A program made the translations under genes and the position numbers. Shown here piece after piece: positions 31,458-39,635 of a stretch of 64,000 nt of DNA. Positions within the stretch are counted from its first letter, which is position 1, and every line of letters begins with the position of its first letter. Source of the DNA: Streptomyces genisteinicus (lineage in GTDB: Bacteria > Actinomycetota > Actinomycetes > Streptomycetales > Streptomycetaceae); assembly GCF_014489615.1 (NCBI RefSeq), contig NZ_CP060825.1, positions 4,350,501 through 4,414,500 of the forward strand, written 5' to 3'. The notes beneath the pieces were generated by a model. That model did not search any database, had not been told where the DNA came from, and worked only from the letters and a program-made list of their open reading frames with translations.

Positions 31458-32732
31458 ATGCCAGTCGCCACCCGTCCGCCCGAGGCCGAAGAGCCGGCGG
31501 TCCGCAAGCTGTACCGCAGCGCCGACGGACGGCTGCTCGGCGGTGTCGCGCGCGGCCTCGCCGGGCACCTGGGCCTGCCGGTCGTCTGGGTGCGGCTGGT
31601 GTTCCTGGTGCTGTTCATGGCGGACGGACTCGGGGCGCTGCCGTACGCGGTGTTCTGGATCGTCGTGCCGCTGGGCGTCGGCGGACGGGCCGGGGGCCGC
31701 CCGCTGTTCGAGGCCACGCCCGACGGCCGGCGGCGGCTGCGCAAGCCGGACAAGGGACAACTCCTGGCGCTCGGAGCCCTGTTCGTCGGCGGCGCGATCT
31801 TCGTCGACAACCTGGAGCGGAACAGCACCAACCGCTATGTCGTGCCGATCCTGCTGATCGGTGCCGGTGTGGTGCTGGTCTGGCGGCAGGCGGACAACGC
31901 CCGCCGGGCCAGCTGGACGCCGCCGGCGTCCGGGACGGGGCCGCGGCGGCTGATCCCCCTCGTGCGGGTCCTCGCCGGCGTCGCGCTCGCGGTGACGGGC
32001 CTGACGGTCTTCGTCGTGGTCCGCGGGTCGGCCGCGCAGCTCGGGTCGGTGCTGACCGCGGTGATCGCCGTCGTCGCCGGCGTCGCCCTGCTGGCCGGCC
32101 CCTGGCTGGTGCGGATGACCCAGGACCTCTCCGAGGAGCGGACGATGCGCATCCGTGCCCAGGAGCGCGCGGAGGTGGCCGCCCACGTCCACGACTCGGT
32201 CCTGCACACCCTGACCCTGATCCAGCGCAACGCCGAGGACCCGGGCGAGGTGCGGCGGCTGGCCCGCGCCCAGGAGCGGGAGCTGCGGAACTGGCTCTAC
32301 AAGCCCGAGGGCACCGGCAAGGACGACGAGGAGGAACCGGATTCGCTCGCGGAGGCGGTGAAGCGGACCGCGGCCGAGGTCGAGGACAAGCACGGAGTGC
32401 CCGTGGAGGTCGTCGTCGTGGGCGACTGCCCGCTCGACGAGCGGCTGACGGCGCAGATGCAGGCCGCGCGCGAAGCGATGGTCAACGCCGCCAAGTACGG
32501 TGGATCGGGAGGCGCCGTCCAGGTCTTCGCGGAAGTCGAACCGCGGTCGGTCTTCGTCTCGGTCCGGGACCGGGGCCCCGGTTTCGACCTGGACGCGGTG
32601 CCCGGTGACAGGATGGGCGTACGAGAGTCGATCATCGGCCGGATGCAGCGCAACGGCGGTACGGCACGGCTCCGCTCGGTGCCCGGCGGGGGGACCGAGG
32701 TGGAGCTCGAGATGGAGAGGGCTGACGCATGA
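31458..32732 (+). CDS. PspC-containing sensor histidine kinase (HisKA_3 type)
   Basis: A 424-residue kinase from this start; an ATG at 31422 with AAGGGA eight bases upstream is an equally possible start giving 436. The PspC domain (RKLYRSADGRLLGGVARGLAGHLGLP) is followed by membrane helices to about 230. The dimerisation/phosphoacceptor box has HVHDSVLHTLTLIQRNA with the phosphorylated His. The HATPase region has AREAMVNAAKYGGSG and RDRGPGFDLDAVP. It pairs with the NarL-type regulator whose ATG overlaps its stop. Together with the divergent PspC/LiaF-like protein it forms a LiaFSR-like envelope-stress set. Confidence 0.92.
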   Translation: MPVATRPPEAEEPAVRKLYRSADGRLLGGVARGLAGHLGLPVVWVRLVFLVLFMADGLGALPYAVFWIVVPLGVGGRAGGRPLFEATPDGRRRLRKPDKGQLLALGALFVGGAIFVDNLERNSTNRYVVPILLIGAGVVLVWRQADNARRASWTPPASGTGPRRLIPLVRVLAGVALAVTGLTVFVVVRGSAAQLGSVLTAVIAVVAGVALLAGPWLVRMTQDLSEERTMRIRAQERAEVAAHVHDSVLHTLTLIQRNAEDPGEVRRLARAQERELRNWLYKPEGTGKDDEEEPDSLAEAVKRTAAEVEDKHGVPVEVVVVGDCPLDERLTAQMQAAREAMVNAAKYGGSGGAVQVFAEVEPRSVFVSVRDRGPGFDLDAVPGDRMGVRESIIGRMQRNGGTARLRSVPGGGTEVELEMERADA

Positions 32733-33418
32733 CCGAGGCTGCTGGAGAGAGCGCCGAGCGGCGGGTGCGGGTGGTGCTCGTCGACGACCACCGGATGTTC
32801 CGCGCGGGGGTGCAGGCCGAGATCGGGCAGACGGAGACCACCGGCGTCGAGGTGGTCGGCGAGGCCGCCGACGTGGACCAGGCCGTCACCGTCATCACCG
32901 CGACCCGGCCCGAGGTGGTGCTGCTGGACGTGCACCTGCCCGGCGGCGGCGGGGTGGAGGTGCTGCGCCGCTGCGCGACGCTGATGGCCGCCGGGCAGCA
33001 TCCGGTGCGTTTCCTCGCGCTCTCCGTGTCCGACGCGGCGGAGGACGTGATCGGGGTGATCCGCGGCGGTGCCCGCGGCTATGTCACCAAGACGATCACC
33101 GGCGCCGACCTGGTGGACTCGGTCTTCCGGGTGCAGGAGGGCGACGCCGTCTTCTCGCCGCGGCTGGCCGGCTTCGTGCTGGACGCGTTCGCGTCCACGG
33201 ACGCGGTGCCGGTGGACGAGGACCTGGACCGGCTGACCCAGCGCGAGCGGGAGGTGCTGCGGCTGATCGCCCGGGGGTACGCGTACAAGGAGATCGCCAA
33301 GCAGCTGTTCATCTCGGTGAAGACGGTCGAGTCCCATGTCTCGGCGGTGCTGCGGAAGTTGCAGCTGTCCAACCGGCATGAGCTGACCCGCTGGGCCACG
33401 GCGCGCCGGCTCGTCTGA
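32729..33418 (+). CDS. NarL/FixJ-family response regulator
   Basis: A 229-residue regulator. The receiver domain (about 13-135) has acidic residues DD at 19-20, phosphoacceptor Asp67 in VVLLDVHLPGGGG, and Lys in YVTKTITG. The LuxR helix-turn-helix is at about 165-225 (LTQREREVLRLIARGYAYKEIA and SVKTVESHVSAVLRKL). The start overlaps the kinase stop (ATGA), so the two are coupled. All receiver residues for phosphorylation are present. It is the cognate regulator of the PspC kinase. Confidence 0.95.
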   Translation: MTEAAGESAERRVRVVLVDDHRMFRAGVQAEIGQTETTGVEVVGEAADVDQAVTVITATRPEVVLLDVHLPGGGGVEVLRRCATLMAAGQHPVRFLALSVSDAAEDVIGVIRGGARGYVTKTITGADLVDSVFRVQEGDAVFSPRLAGFVLDAFASTDAVPVDEDLDRLTQREREVLRLIARGYAYKEIAKQLFISVKTVESHVSAVLRKLQLSNRHELTRWATARRLV

Positions 33419-33513
33419 GCGGCGGCGCCCCGCCCCGCTCGTCCGCGCACCGCCCCGCTTCCGTCCGCGCCGCGCCGCGCTGCGCCGCGCCCCGCCTCGC
33501 CTCGCTTTCGCCG

Positions 33514-33536
33514 CGCCCCGCTTCGTCCGCGGGGCG
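33514..33536. terminator. Short hairpin between convergent genes
   Basis: CGCCCCGC at 33514-33521 pairs with GCGGGGCG at 33529-33536. It follows a roughly 90-bp C-rich, internally repetitive tract after the response-regulator gene. Confidence 0.5.
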
Positions 33537-33539
33537 GCG

Positions 33540-34604
33540 TCAGCCGACGCGGGTGGCGCCGGCGAACGGCATCTCGTCGATCGGCGCGATGCGTACGGGG
33601 GCGCCGGGCCGGGGGGCGTGGATCATCCGGCCGTCGCCGATGTAGAGGCCGACGTGGCTGACGCCGGAGTAGAAGAACACCAGGTCTCCGGGGGCCAGTT
33701 GGGAGCGCGCCACCCGGCGGCCCGCGTCGATCTGGGTGTAGGTGGTGCGCGGCAGGGAGACTCCGGCCGCCTTCCAGGCGGCCTGCGTCAGCCCCGAGCA
33801 GTCGTACGCGCCCGGGCCGGTGGCGCCCCAGACGTAGGGCTTCCCCAGCGCCCCGTAGGCGTAGGCGATGGCCTGCGCCGCCCTGCTGCCGGGCGCGGCC
33901 GCGGGGGCCCGGTCGCGGTCGGAGCGGTCGGCGCGCGCCGGTTCGGCGGTACCGCGCTCGTAGGCCGAGCGCTGCTCGGCGGTGAGCCGGGCCAGCAGGC
34001 GTTCGGCGGCCGCGAGCCGGTTCTGCACGGTGCCCTTGTGGCGGGAGAGTTCGCGTCGGTGCTCGTCGAGTTCCGCGAACCGCTTGCCCGCCTCGGCCCG
34101 CAGCCCGGCGATCCCGGTGAGATGCCGCCGGACGTCGGCGACGGCACGGGCCTGCCGGTCGCCGACCCGCTCGGCCAGGGAGGCCCGCTCCAGGTAGGTG
34201 TCGGGGTCCGAGGTCAGCGCGAGCCGGAGTCCGGGGTCGATGCCGTCCGAGCGGTACTGGGCGGTCGCGAACGCGCCGAGGGCGTCGCGGGAGGCGCCCA
34301 GCTGCTCGGTGCTGCGGGCGGCCCGGTCGCGGAGTGCGTCGAGGGCCTCGCGGGCCGTGTCCGTCCGCTCCTTGGCGCCGTTGTACTTCTCGGTGGCCGC
34401 CTCGGCCTGCTGGTAGAGGTCGTCGACCTGGGCCTTGATCTGGGCGGGGGTGAGGCGCGGTTCCGCGTGGGCGAGGCCGCTCGACGCGGTGGCGGCCGCG
34501 CCCGCGAGGGCCAGGGCGGCGGCGGTGCGGGCGGCGGGTCCGGCGAGCGGGCGCTGCTGGGGTTTCCGGTGGGGGCTTCGGTGCGGCTTTCGGTGCGCTG
34601 CCAC
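33540..34604 (-). CDS. Secreted NlpC/P60 peptidoglycan hydrolase
   Basis: A 354-residue exported hydrolase. The N-terminus has a basic stretch (HRKPHRSPHRKPQQR) and a hydrophobic signal segment ending near ASSGLAHAEP. A coiled-coil region with Gln/Glu/Arg-rich helices spans about 45-215. The C-terminal NlpC/P60 domain (about 240-354) has the catalytic Cys in YDCSGLTQAAWKAAG, His in SHVGLYIGDGRMIHAP and the typical PGDLVFFY. It cleaves peptide cross-links in peptidoglycan. The GTG at 34604 has AAGGA upstream. It is a paralogue of the gene at 35403 but lacks its riboswitch. Confidence 0.93.
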   Translation of the reverse strand: MAAHRKPHRSPHRKPQQRPLAGPAARTAAALALAGAAATASSGLAHAEPRLTPAQIKAQVDDLYQQAEAATEKYNGAKERTDTAREALDALRDRAARSTEQLGASRDALGAFATAQYRSDGIDPGLRLALTSDPDTYLERASLAERVGDRQARAVADVRRHLTGIAGLRAEAGKRFAELDEHRRELSRHKGTVQNRLAAAERLLARLTAEQRSAYERGTAEPARADRSDRDRAPAAAPGSRAAQAIAYAYGALGKPYVWGATGPGAYDCSGLTQAAWKAAGVSLPRTTYTQIDAGRRVARSQLAPGDLVFFYSGVSHVGLYIGDGRMIHAPRPGAPVRIAPIDEMPFAGATRVG

Positions 34605-34941
34605 GGTGGCGCCGTTCCTTCCGTCGTCCGTCCGCCGGTGCTGCGGTCCGGCGGCACGCCGCACGGGGGAGCGGGCATGCCGCCGGACCTTCGGCGGAGG
34701 CGGCCGTGCCGCCCGGCTGCACGGCGGCGGTGGGAGCGGCCACCTGGGGTGAGACGCTAGCCGCGGCCGTTACCGGAGCGAGACCTCGGGAACGCAACTG
34801 CTCGAAGCTGCCCGCTGCTGTCCGTTTTCCTCCGCTCTGTCGGCCGTCGGACGGTGCGGTGCACCCCGTCTCCTGACCGAACTCCGTGAGGGAGGGACCC
34901 GGCGCCGGGACCGGTGATATAGGAGGCATAGGCTCCGCCGC
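34605..34941. other. Divergent intergenic region
   Basis: Contains GGCTAGCGT on the minus strand near 34755-34763, a -10-like element also present upstream of the riboswitch gene. I find no ydaO signature and no reading frame of note. The plus-strand end includes GATATAGGAGGC at about 34915-34926, where AGGAGG is near but somewhat far from the next ATG. Confidence 0.5.
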
Positions 34942-35295
34942 ATGGACGTACTCATCAATGTCTTCGTCGCCCTGCACGTCATCGGCATCGCCTCGCTGCT
35001 GGGCGGCTTCCTGACCCAGATGAAGGCGATGGGGGCGGGGACGGCGCGCTTCACCCCGGCCATGCTGCACGGCGCGCTGACGATGCTGGTCACGGGTGTC
35101 GCGCTGGTCGGCCTCAACCAGGCCGACGACCAGGCGGTGAACAACATCAAGATCGGCGTCAAGCTGGCCGTGCTCGTCGTCGTCCTCGGCCTGGTCTACG
35201 TCAAGCGCGACGAGGAGCGGGTCGACAAGGCGGTCTTCGGCGCCGTCGGCGCACTGACCGTCGCCAACGTCTTCATCGCGACGCTCTGGACCTGA
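34942..35295 (+). CDS. Small integral membrane protein
   Basis: Encodes 117 residues with about four membrane helices: LINVFVALHVIGIASLLGGF, AMLHGALTMLVTGVALVGL, IGVKLAVLVVVLGLVYV and AVFGAVGALTVANVFIATLW. A short hydrophilic segment with ADDQAVNN lies between helices two and three. I recognise it only as a conserved actinobacterial membrane protein of unknown function. It sits alone between the two NlpC/P60 genes and is oriented opposite to both. Confidence 0.85.
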   Translation: MDVLINVFVALHVIGIASLLGGFLTQMKAMGAGTARFTPAMLHGALTMLVTGVALVGLNQADDQAVNNIKIGVKLAVLVVVLGLVYVKRDEERVDKAVFGAVGALTVANVFIATLWT

Positions 35296-35309
35296 GTTTC
35301 GCGACGAGT

Positions 35310-35357
35310 GCACGACAGGGGGGCGGCGGCCGGTGAGGCCGCCGCCCCGTGTCGTGC
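35310..35357. terminator. Bidirectional terminator
   Basis: The stem combines GCACGACA with its complement TGTCGTGC and an inner GGGGCGGCGGCC/GGCCGCCGCCCC pairing around a GGTGA loop, with two extra unpaired G on the left. It sits between the convergent membrane-protein and NlpC/P60 genes. Confidence 0.8.
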
Positions 35358-35402
35358 GCCGAGCCGGGCGCACCCGGGCCGGACGCGCCGGCCCGGCCCG
35401 GG

Positions 35403-36557
35403 TCAGACCGGGCGGACGCTGCCGTAGATCGGCATGTAGTAGATGGACTCCTCGCGCACGTTCGCCCCGGGCTTGGGGGCGTGGATCATCATGCCGTCGC
35501 CGATGTAGATGCCGACGTGGCTGATGTCGTCGTAGAAGAAGACCAGGTCACCGGGGAGCAGGTCGGACGTCGCCACCCGCTTGCCGACCTCCACCTGGTC
35601 CCAGGTGGTGCGCGGCAGGTCGACCCCGGCCGCCTTCCAGGCCGCCTGCGTCAGCCCGGAGCAGTCGTACGAGCTGGGGCCGGTCGCGCCCCAGACGTAC
35701 GGCTTGCCGATCTGGGCGCGGGCGAAGGCGAGCACCTTGTCGGCCTTGGCCGTGTAGCCGCCGTCGGTCGTGCCGCCGTCGGTCCCGGTGGAGGGCTGCT
35801 GCCGCTCCCGCTCCTCGCGGGCCGCCTCGGCCTCGGCGGCGGCGCGTGCCTCGGCCTCCGCCTTCGCCTTCTCCTCCGCCTTGCGGCGGGCCTCCTCCTC
35901 CTTCTTGCGCTCGGCGGCCGCCAGCCGGGCCTTCTCCTCGGCCGTGAGGCGGTCGAGGAGCGTGCGGGCCTGGGTGAGCTTGGCCTGCACGGTCTGCTTG
36001 CTCGTGCGCAGCGCCTGCTGGGACTCGGTGAGCTCCCGGAGCTGCTTGCCGGCCTCCGCCCGCTGCACGGCCGCGGCGGCGCGCTGCTCCTCGTAGTCCC
36101 GCACGGCCGTCCGCTGCTGGTCGGTCATCCGGCCCATCAGCTGCGACTGGTCGAAGTACGCCTGGGGGCTGTCGGCGAACATCAGCGCGGCGGTCGGGGT
36201 GACCGCGCCGGTCCGGTACTGCGCGGCGGCGAACGAACCGAGCGCGCGGCGCGACTCGTTGAGCCGCTCGGCGCGGGTGGCCGCCTGGTCGAGGAGGGTG
36301 TCGACCTCGCGCTGCTTCTCGGCCGTGGACTCCTTGGCCTTGTTGTACTCCTGCGTGGCGCTGCCGGCCTGCCGGTAGAGGTCGTCGACCTTCTTCTGCA
36401 CCTCCTCGATGGAGGGCTTCGGGTCGTTCGGCGAGGCGGTGGCGCTCTGCGTCGACAGGAGGGTGATGCCCGCGAGGGCGGCCGTCGTGAACCCGACGGC
36501 GGGGGAGGTCCTGGTGGTGCGGGTGCGGATCCTGCGATGCGACGCCAAGGCCGGCAT
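35403..36557 (-). CDS. Secreted NlpC/P60 hydrolase under ydaO riboswitch control
   Basis: A 384-residue exported peptidoglycan hydrolase. The signal region is TTRTSPAVGFTTAALAGITLL with cleavage near SATASPND. Long Ala/Glu/Lys/Arg-rich coiled coils run from about 45 to 245, including the run of KAEAEARAAAEAEAAREE type. The NlpC/P60 domain (about 268-384) has DCSGLTQAAWKAAG, SHVGIYIGDGMMIHAP and PGDLVFFYDD. GGAAGAAGGAG ends right at the ATG, so spacing is tight. The upstream leader carries a c-di-AMP riboswitch, tying wall hydrolysis to c-di-AMP level. Confidence 0.95.
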   Translation of the reverse strand: MPALASHRRIRTRTTRTSPAVGFTTAALAGITLLSTQSATASPNDPKPSIEEVQKKVDDLYRQAGSATQEYNKAKESTAEKQREVDTLLDQAATRAERLNESRRALGSFAAAQYRTGAVTPTAALMFADSPQAYFDQSQLMGRMTDQQRTAVRDYEEQRAAAAVQRAEAGKQLRELTESQQALRTSKQTVQAKLTQARTLLDRLTAEEKARLAAAERKKEEEARRKAEEKAKAEAEARAAAEAEAAREERERQQPSTGTDGGTTDGGYTAKADKVLAFARAQIGKPYVWGATGPSSYDCSGLTQAAWKAAGVDLPRTTWDQVEVGKRVATSDLLPGDLVFFYDDISHVGIYIGDGMMIHAPKPGANVREESIYYMPIYGSVRPV

Positions 36558-36570
36558 CTCCTTCTTCCGT

Positions 36571-36717
36571 GGACCGCCTACCGGGTTAGCTGTCGGGTTC
36601 GGGCGAACGGAAGGTGCCCTACGGGCCGTGCGGACACGGCCCGATTCACCCCGGTGGTGCGTGTGTGGGTCCCCGGTTCCGAACTGCCCAGCGGCCAGCA
36701 CGGATTCGGCGCAGTCG
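36571..36717 (-). ncRNA. ydaO/yuaA c-di-AMP riboswitch
   Basis: On the minus strand the leader contains GGGGTGAATC, a GGCC hairpin, TAGGGCACC and then CCGAAC followed by GACAGCTAACCCGGTAGGC, the hallmark 3' half of the ydaO motif. It ends about 14 nt before the start codon of the NlpC/P60 gene, so the expression platform may act on the ribosome-binding site or on a terminator formed by its 3' end. In actinobacteria this riboswitch class represses cell-wall hydrolase genes when c-di-AMP is high. The boundaries are approximate. Confidence 0.9.
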
Positions 36718-37097
36718 ACCCGTTCGGCGCGGTTCGCCGGGAGGGATGCGGGCCGTCTGGTCGAGCACGCTAGCCAATTCGTGCGCGTGCTGTGAAGGTT
36801 GATGTTCGATATGTCCGATACATTTTCGTGACCTTCTTCGCCGGGGCCGGGGTCGTGGCGTCCCGGATCCGCCCGGTCACGCACTGTGGCACGGGTCGCG
36901 GGGCGGGGTACCGGCCGGCAGGACCGGGCCGGTGGGGCCGGTGCCGGGCCGTGCGGCCGGGCGTGGCGGCGGTGCGCGGTGCGGTGTGTGGCGGCGGTGC
37001 GCGGCGCCGGGCGTGGCCTGCGGCGTGTCGCCGGTCCCGGGCCCGTATCCCGGTCCGGGCCCGGAGTGTCGGTGCGGCCGCCTAGACTCGGTAGGCG
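36718..37097. other. Upstream region of riboswitch and pcrA
   Basis: The minus-strand promoter of the riboswitch transcript is probably the GGCTAGCGT near 36768-36776. An AT-richer patch (about 36800-36835) lies beyond it. The remainder, to the pcrA start, is a GC-rich GGTGCGCGG-type repetitive tract without a gene. Confidence 0.5.
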
Positions 37098-39548
37098 ATG
37101 AGCAGCCTCTTTGACGACAGCTTCCTGACCGGCCTCCAGTCCCCCGAGGAGGAGCCCCACCAGGAGGAGCACCCCCCGCCGCCCGAGGAGCACGCTCCGG
37201 AGCCGATCCCGGACGACCTCTTCCAGGGCGGCTACGACGTGCCCCCGGCCCGCGAGGGCTACTACCGCGACGGCCACCCGCGCCCCGCGGCGGATCCGGC
37301 CGCCCTGCTGGACGGGCTGAACGAACAGCAGGCCGCCGCGGTCGTCCACACCGGGACGCCGCTGCTCATCGTCGCCGGCGCGGGGTCCGGCAAGACGCGC
37401 GTGCTGACCCACCGCATCGCCCATCTGCTGGGCACCCGGCACGTCCACCCCGGTCAGATACTGGCGATCACCTTCACCAACAAGGCCGCCGGCGAGATGA
37501 AGGAGCGGGTCGAGCAGCTCGTCGGCCCGCGGGCGAACGCCATGTGGGTCATGACGTTCCACAGCGCCTGCGTGCGCATCCTGCGCCGCGAGTCGAAGAA
37601 GCTCGGCTTCACCTCGTCGTTCTCGATCTACGACGCCGCCGACTCCAAGCGCCTGATGGCGCTGGTCTGCCGGGACCTGGACCTCGACCCGAAGAAGTTC
37701 CCGCCGAAGTCGTTCAGCGCCAAGATCTCCAACCTGAAGAACGAGCTGATCGACGAGGAGGCCTTCGCCGACCAGGCCGCCGACGGCTTCGAGAAGACGC
37801 TGGCCGAGGCGTACCGGATGTACCAGTCGCGGCTGCGCGAGGCCAACGCGCTGGACTTCGACGACATCATCATGACGACGGTCCACCTGCTCCAGGCGTT
37901 CCCTGACGTGGCCGAGCACTACCGCCGCCGCTTCCGGCACGTCCTGGTCGACGAGTACCAGGACACCAACCACGCCCAGTACACGCTCGTGCGCGAGCTG
38001 GTCGGCACCGGCTACGAGGACCTGGGGCCGGCCGAGCTGTGCGTGGTCGGCGACGCGGACCAGTCGATCTACGCCTTCCGCGGCGCGACCATCCGCAACA
38101 TCCTCCAGTTCGAGGAGGACTACCCGGACGCGACCACCATCCTGCTGGAGCAGAACTACCGCTCCACGCAGACGATCCTGTCCGCCGCCAACGCCGTCAT
38201 CGAGCGCAACGAGTCCCGCCGCCCGAAGAACCTGTGGACCAACGCCGGCGAGGGCGCCCGGATCACCGGCTACGTCGCGGACACCGAGCACGACGAGGCG
38301 CAGTTCGTCGCCGACGAGATCGACCGGCTCACGGACGCGGGCGACGCCCGCGCCGGGGACGTCGCCGTCTTCTACCGGACGAACGCGCAGTCCCGTGTCT
38401 TCGAGGAGATCTTCATCCGCGTCGGCCTGCCCTACAAGGTCGTCGGCGGGGTGCGCTTCTACGAGCGCAAGGAGGTCCGCGACGTGCTGGCCTACCTGCG
38501 GGTGCTCGCCAACCCCGAGGACAGCGTGCCGCTTCGCCGCATCCTCAACGTGCCCAAGCGCGGCATCGGCGAGCGGGCCGAGGCGATGGTCGACGCGCTC
38601 GCGCAGCGTGAGCGGATCACCTTCCCGCAGGCCCTCAAGCGGGTCGACGAGGCGTACGGCATGGCGGCCCGCTCGGCCAACGCGGTCAAGCGGTTCAACG
38701 TGCTCATGGAGGAGCTGCGGACGATCGCCGAGTCCGGCGCCGGTCCCGCCGTCGTGCTGGAGGCCGTGCTGGAGCGGACGGGCTACCTCGCCGAGCTCCA
38801 GGCCTCCACCGACCCGCAGGACGAGACCCGGATCGAGAACCTCCAGGAACTGGCCGCCGTGGCACTGGAGTTCGAGCAGGACCGCTCCGAGGAGGAGGGC
38901 GCCGGCACGCTCGCGGAGTTCCTGGAGCAGGTCGCGCTGGTGGCGGACTCCGACCAGATCCCCGACGACGAGACGGAGGGCACCGGCGTCATCACGCTGA
39001 TGACCCTCCACACGGCGAAGGGGCTGGAGTTCCCGGTGGTCTTCCTCACCGGCATGGAGGACGGCGTCTTCCCGCACATGCGGGCCCTCGGCCAGACCAA
39101 GGAGCTGGAGGAGGAGCGCCGCCTCGCGTACGTGGGCATCACCCGCGCCCGGGAGCGCCTCTACCTGACGCGTTCGTCGATGCGCAGCGCCTGGGGGCAG
39201 CCCTCGTACAACCCGCCGTCGCGCTTCCTGGAGGAGATCCCGGCCGCGCACCTGGACTGGCGGCGCACGGGCCCGATGGCCAAGCCGGCCGGGCCGGTGT
39301 CCGGGATCACCTCGTCGCTGTCCTCGTCCCGCTCCCGGTCGGGCGCGTCGGGGTTCGCGACGCGGCGCACCGGCGACAAGCCCGTGATCGCGTTGTCCGT
39401 GGGCGACCGGGTCACCCACGACCAGTTCGGCCTCGGGACGGTCGTGGGGGTGACGGGCACCGGATCGGAGGCGCAGGCGACGATCGACTTCGGCGACGAG
39501 AAGCCGAAGCGGCTGCTGCTGCGGTACGCCCCGGTCGAGAAGCTCTGA
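37098..39548 (+). CDS. pcrA: ATP-dependent DNA helicase PcrA/UvrD
   Basis: An 816-residue superfamily 1A helicase. An acidic, Pro-rich 70-residue N-terminal extension precedes the core. Motifs: Q-motif LNEQQAAAV, Walker A VAGAGSGKTRVLTH, TFTNKAAGEM (Ia), VDEYQDTNHAQ (II), GDADQSIYAFRGA (III), LEQNYRST (IV), TLHTAKGLEFPVVF (V) and VGITRARERLYLT (VI). The C-terminus (about 760-816) has the Tudor-like VGDRVTHDQFGLGTVVGV that in PcrA contacts RNA polymerase. It unwinds 3'-5' in repair and replication. A strong hairpin follows the stop. Confidence 0.97.
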   Translation: MSSLFDDSFLTGLQSPEEEPHQEEHPPPPEEHAPEPIPDDLFQGGYDVPPAREGYYRDGHPRPAADPAALLDGLNEQQAAAVVHTGTPLLIVAGAGSGKTRVLTHRIAHLLGTRHVHPGQILAITFTNKAAGEMKERVEQLVGPRANAMWVMTFHSACVRILRRESKKLGFTSSFSIYDAADSKRLMALVCRDLDLDPKKFPPKSFSAKISNLKNELIDEEAFADQAADGFEKTLAEAYRMYQSRLREANALDFDDIIMTTVHLLQAFPDVAEHYRRRFRHVLVDEYQDTNHAQYTLVRELVGTGYEDLGPAELCVVGDADQSIYAFRGATIRNILQFEEDYPDATTILLEQNYRSTQTILSAANAVIERNESRRPKNLWTNAGEGARITGYVADTEHDEAQFVADEIDRLTDAGDARAGDVAVFYRTNAQSRVFEEIFIRVGLPYKVVGGVRFYERKEVRDVLAYLRVLANPEDSVPLRRILNVPKRGIGERAEAMVDALAQRERITFPQALKRVDEAYGMAARSANAVKRFNVLMEELRTIAESGAGPAVVLEAVLERTGYLAELQASTDPQDETRIENLQELAAVALEFEQDRSEEEGAGTLAEFLEQVALVADSDQIPDDETEGTGVITLMTLHTAKGLEFPVVFLTGMEDGVFPHMRALGQTKELEEERRLAYVGITRARERLYLTRSSMRSAWGQPSYNPPSRFLEEIPAAHLDWRRTGPMAKPAGPVSGITSSLSSSRSRSGASGFATRRTGDKPVIALSVGDRVTHDQFGLGTVVGVTGTGSEAQATIDFGDEKPKRLLLRYAPVEKL

Positions 39549-39568
39549 CGTCCCCCGTCCGGGGACGC

Positions 39569-39600
39569 GTGAAGGGGGCCGCCGCGGCGGCCCCCTTCAC
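39569..39600. terminator. 32-bp perfect palindromic terminator
   Basis: GTGAAGGGGGCCGCC at 39569-39583 pairs with 39586-39600 with almost no loop. It lies between the convergent pcrA and M23-peptidase genes and would act on both strands. Confidence 0.85.
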
Positions 39601-39635
39601 GGAGTGCGTCCGACCGGCCGCAGCCGGGAGGCCGG

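Noticed and set aside
34605..34941. Second ydaO riboswitch upstream of the NlpC/P60 gene at 33540
   Set aside because: The signature GGGGTGAATC ... CAGCTAACCCGGTAGGC is absent from this leader.
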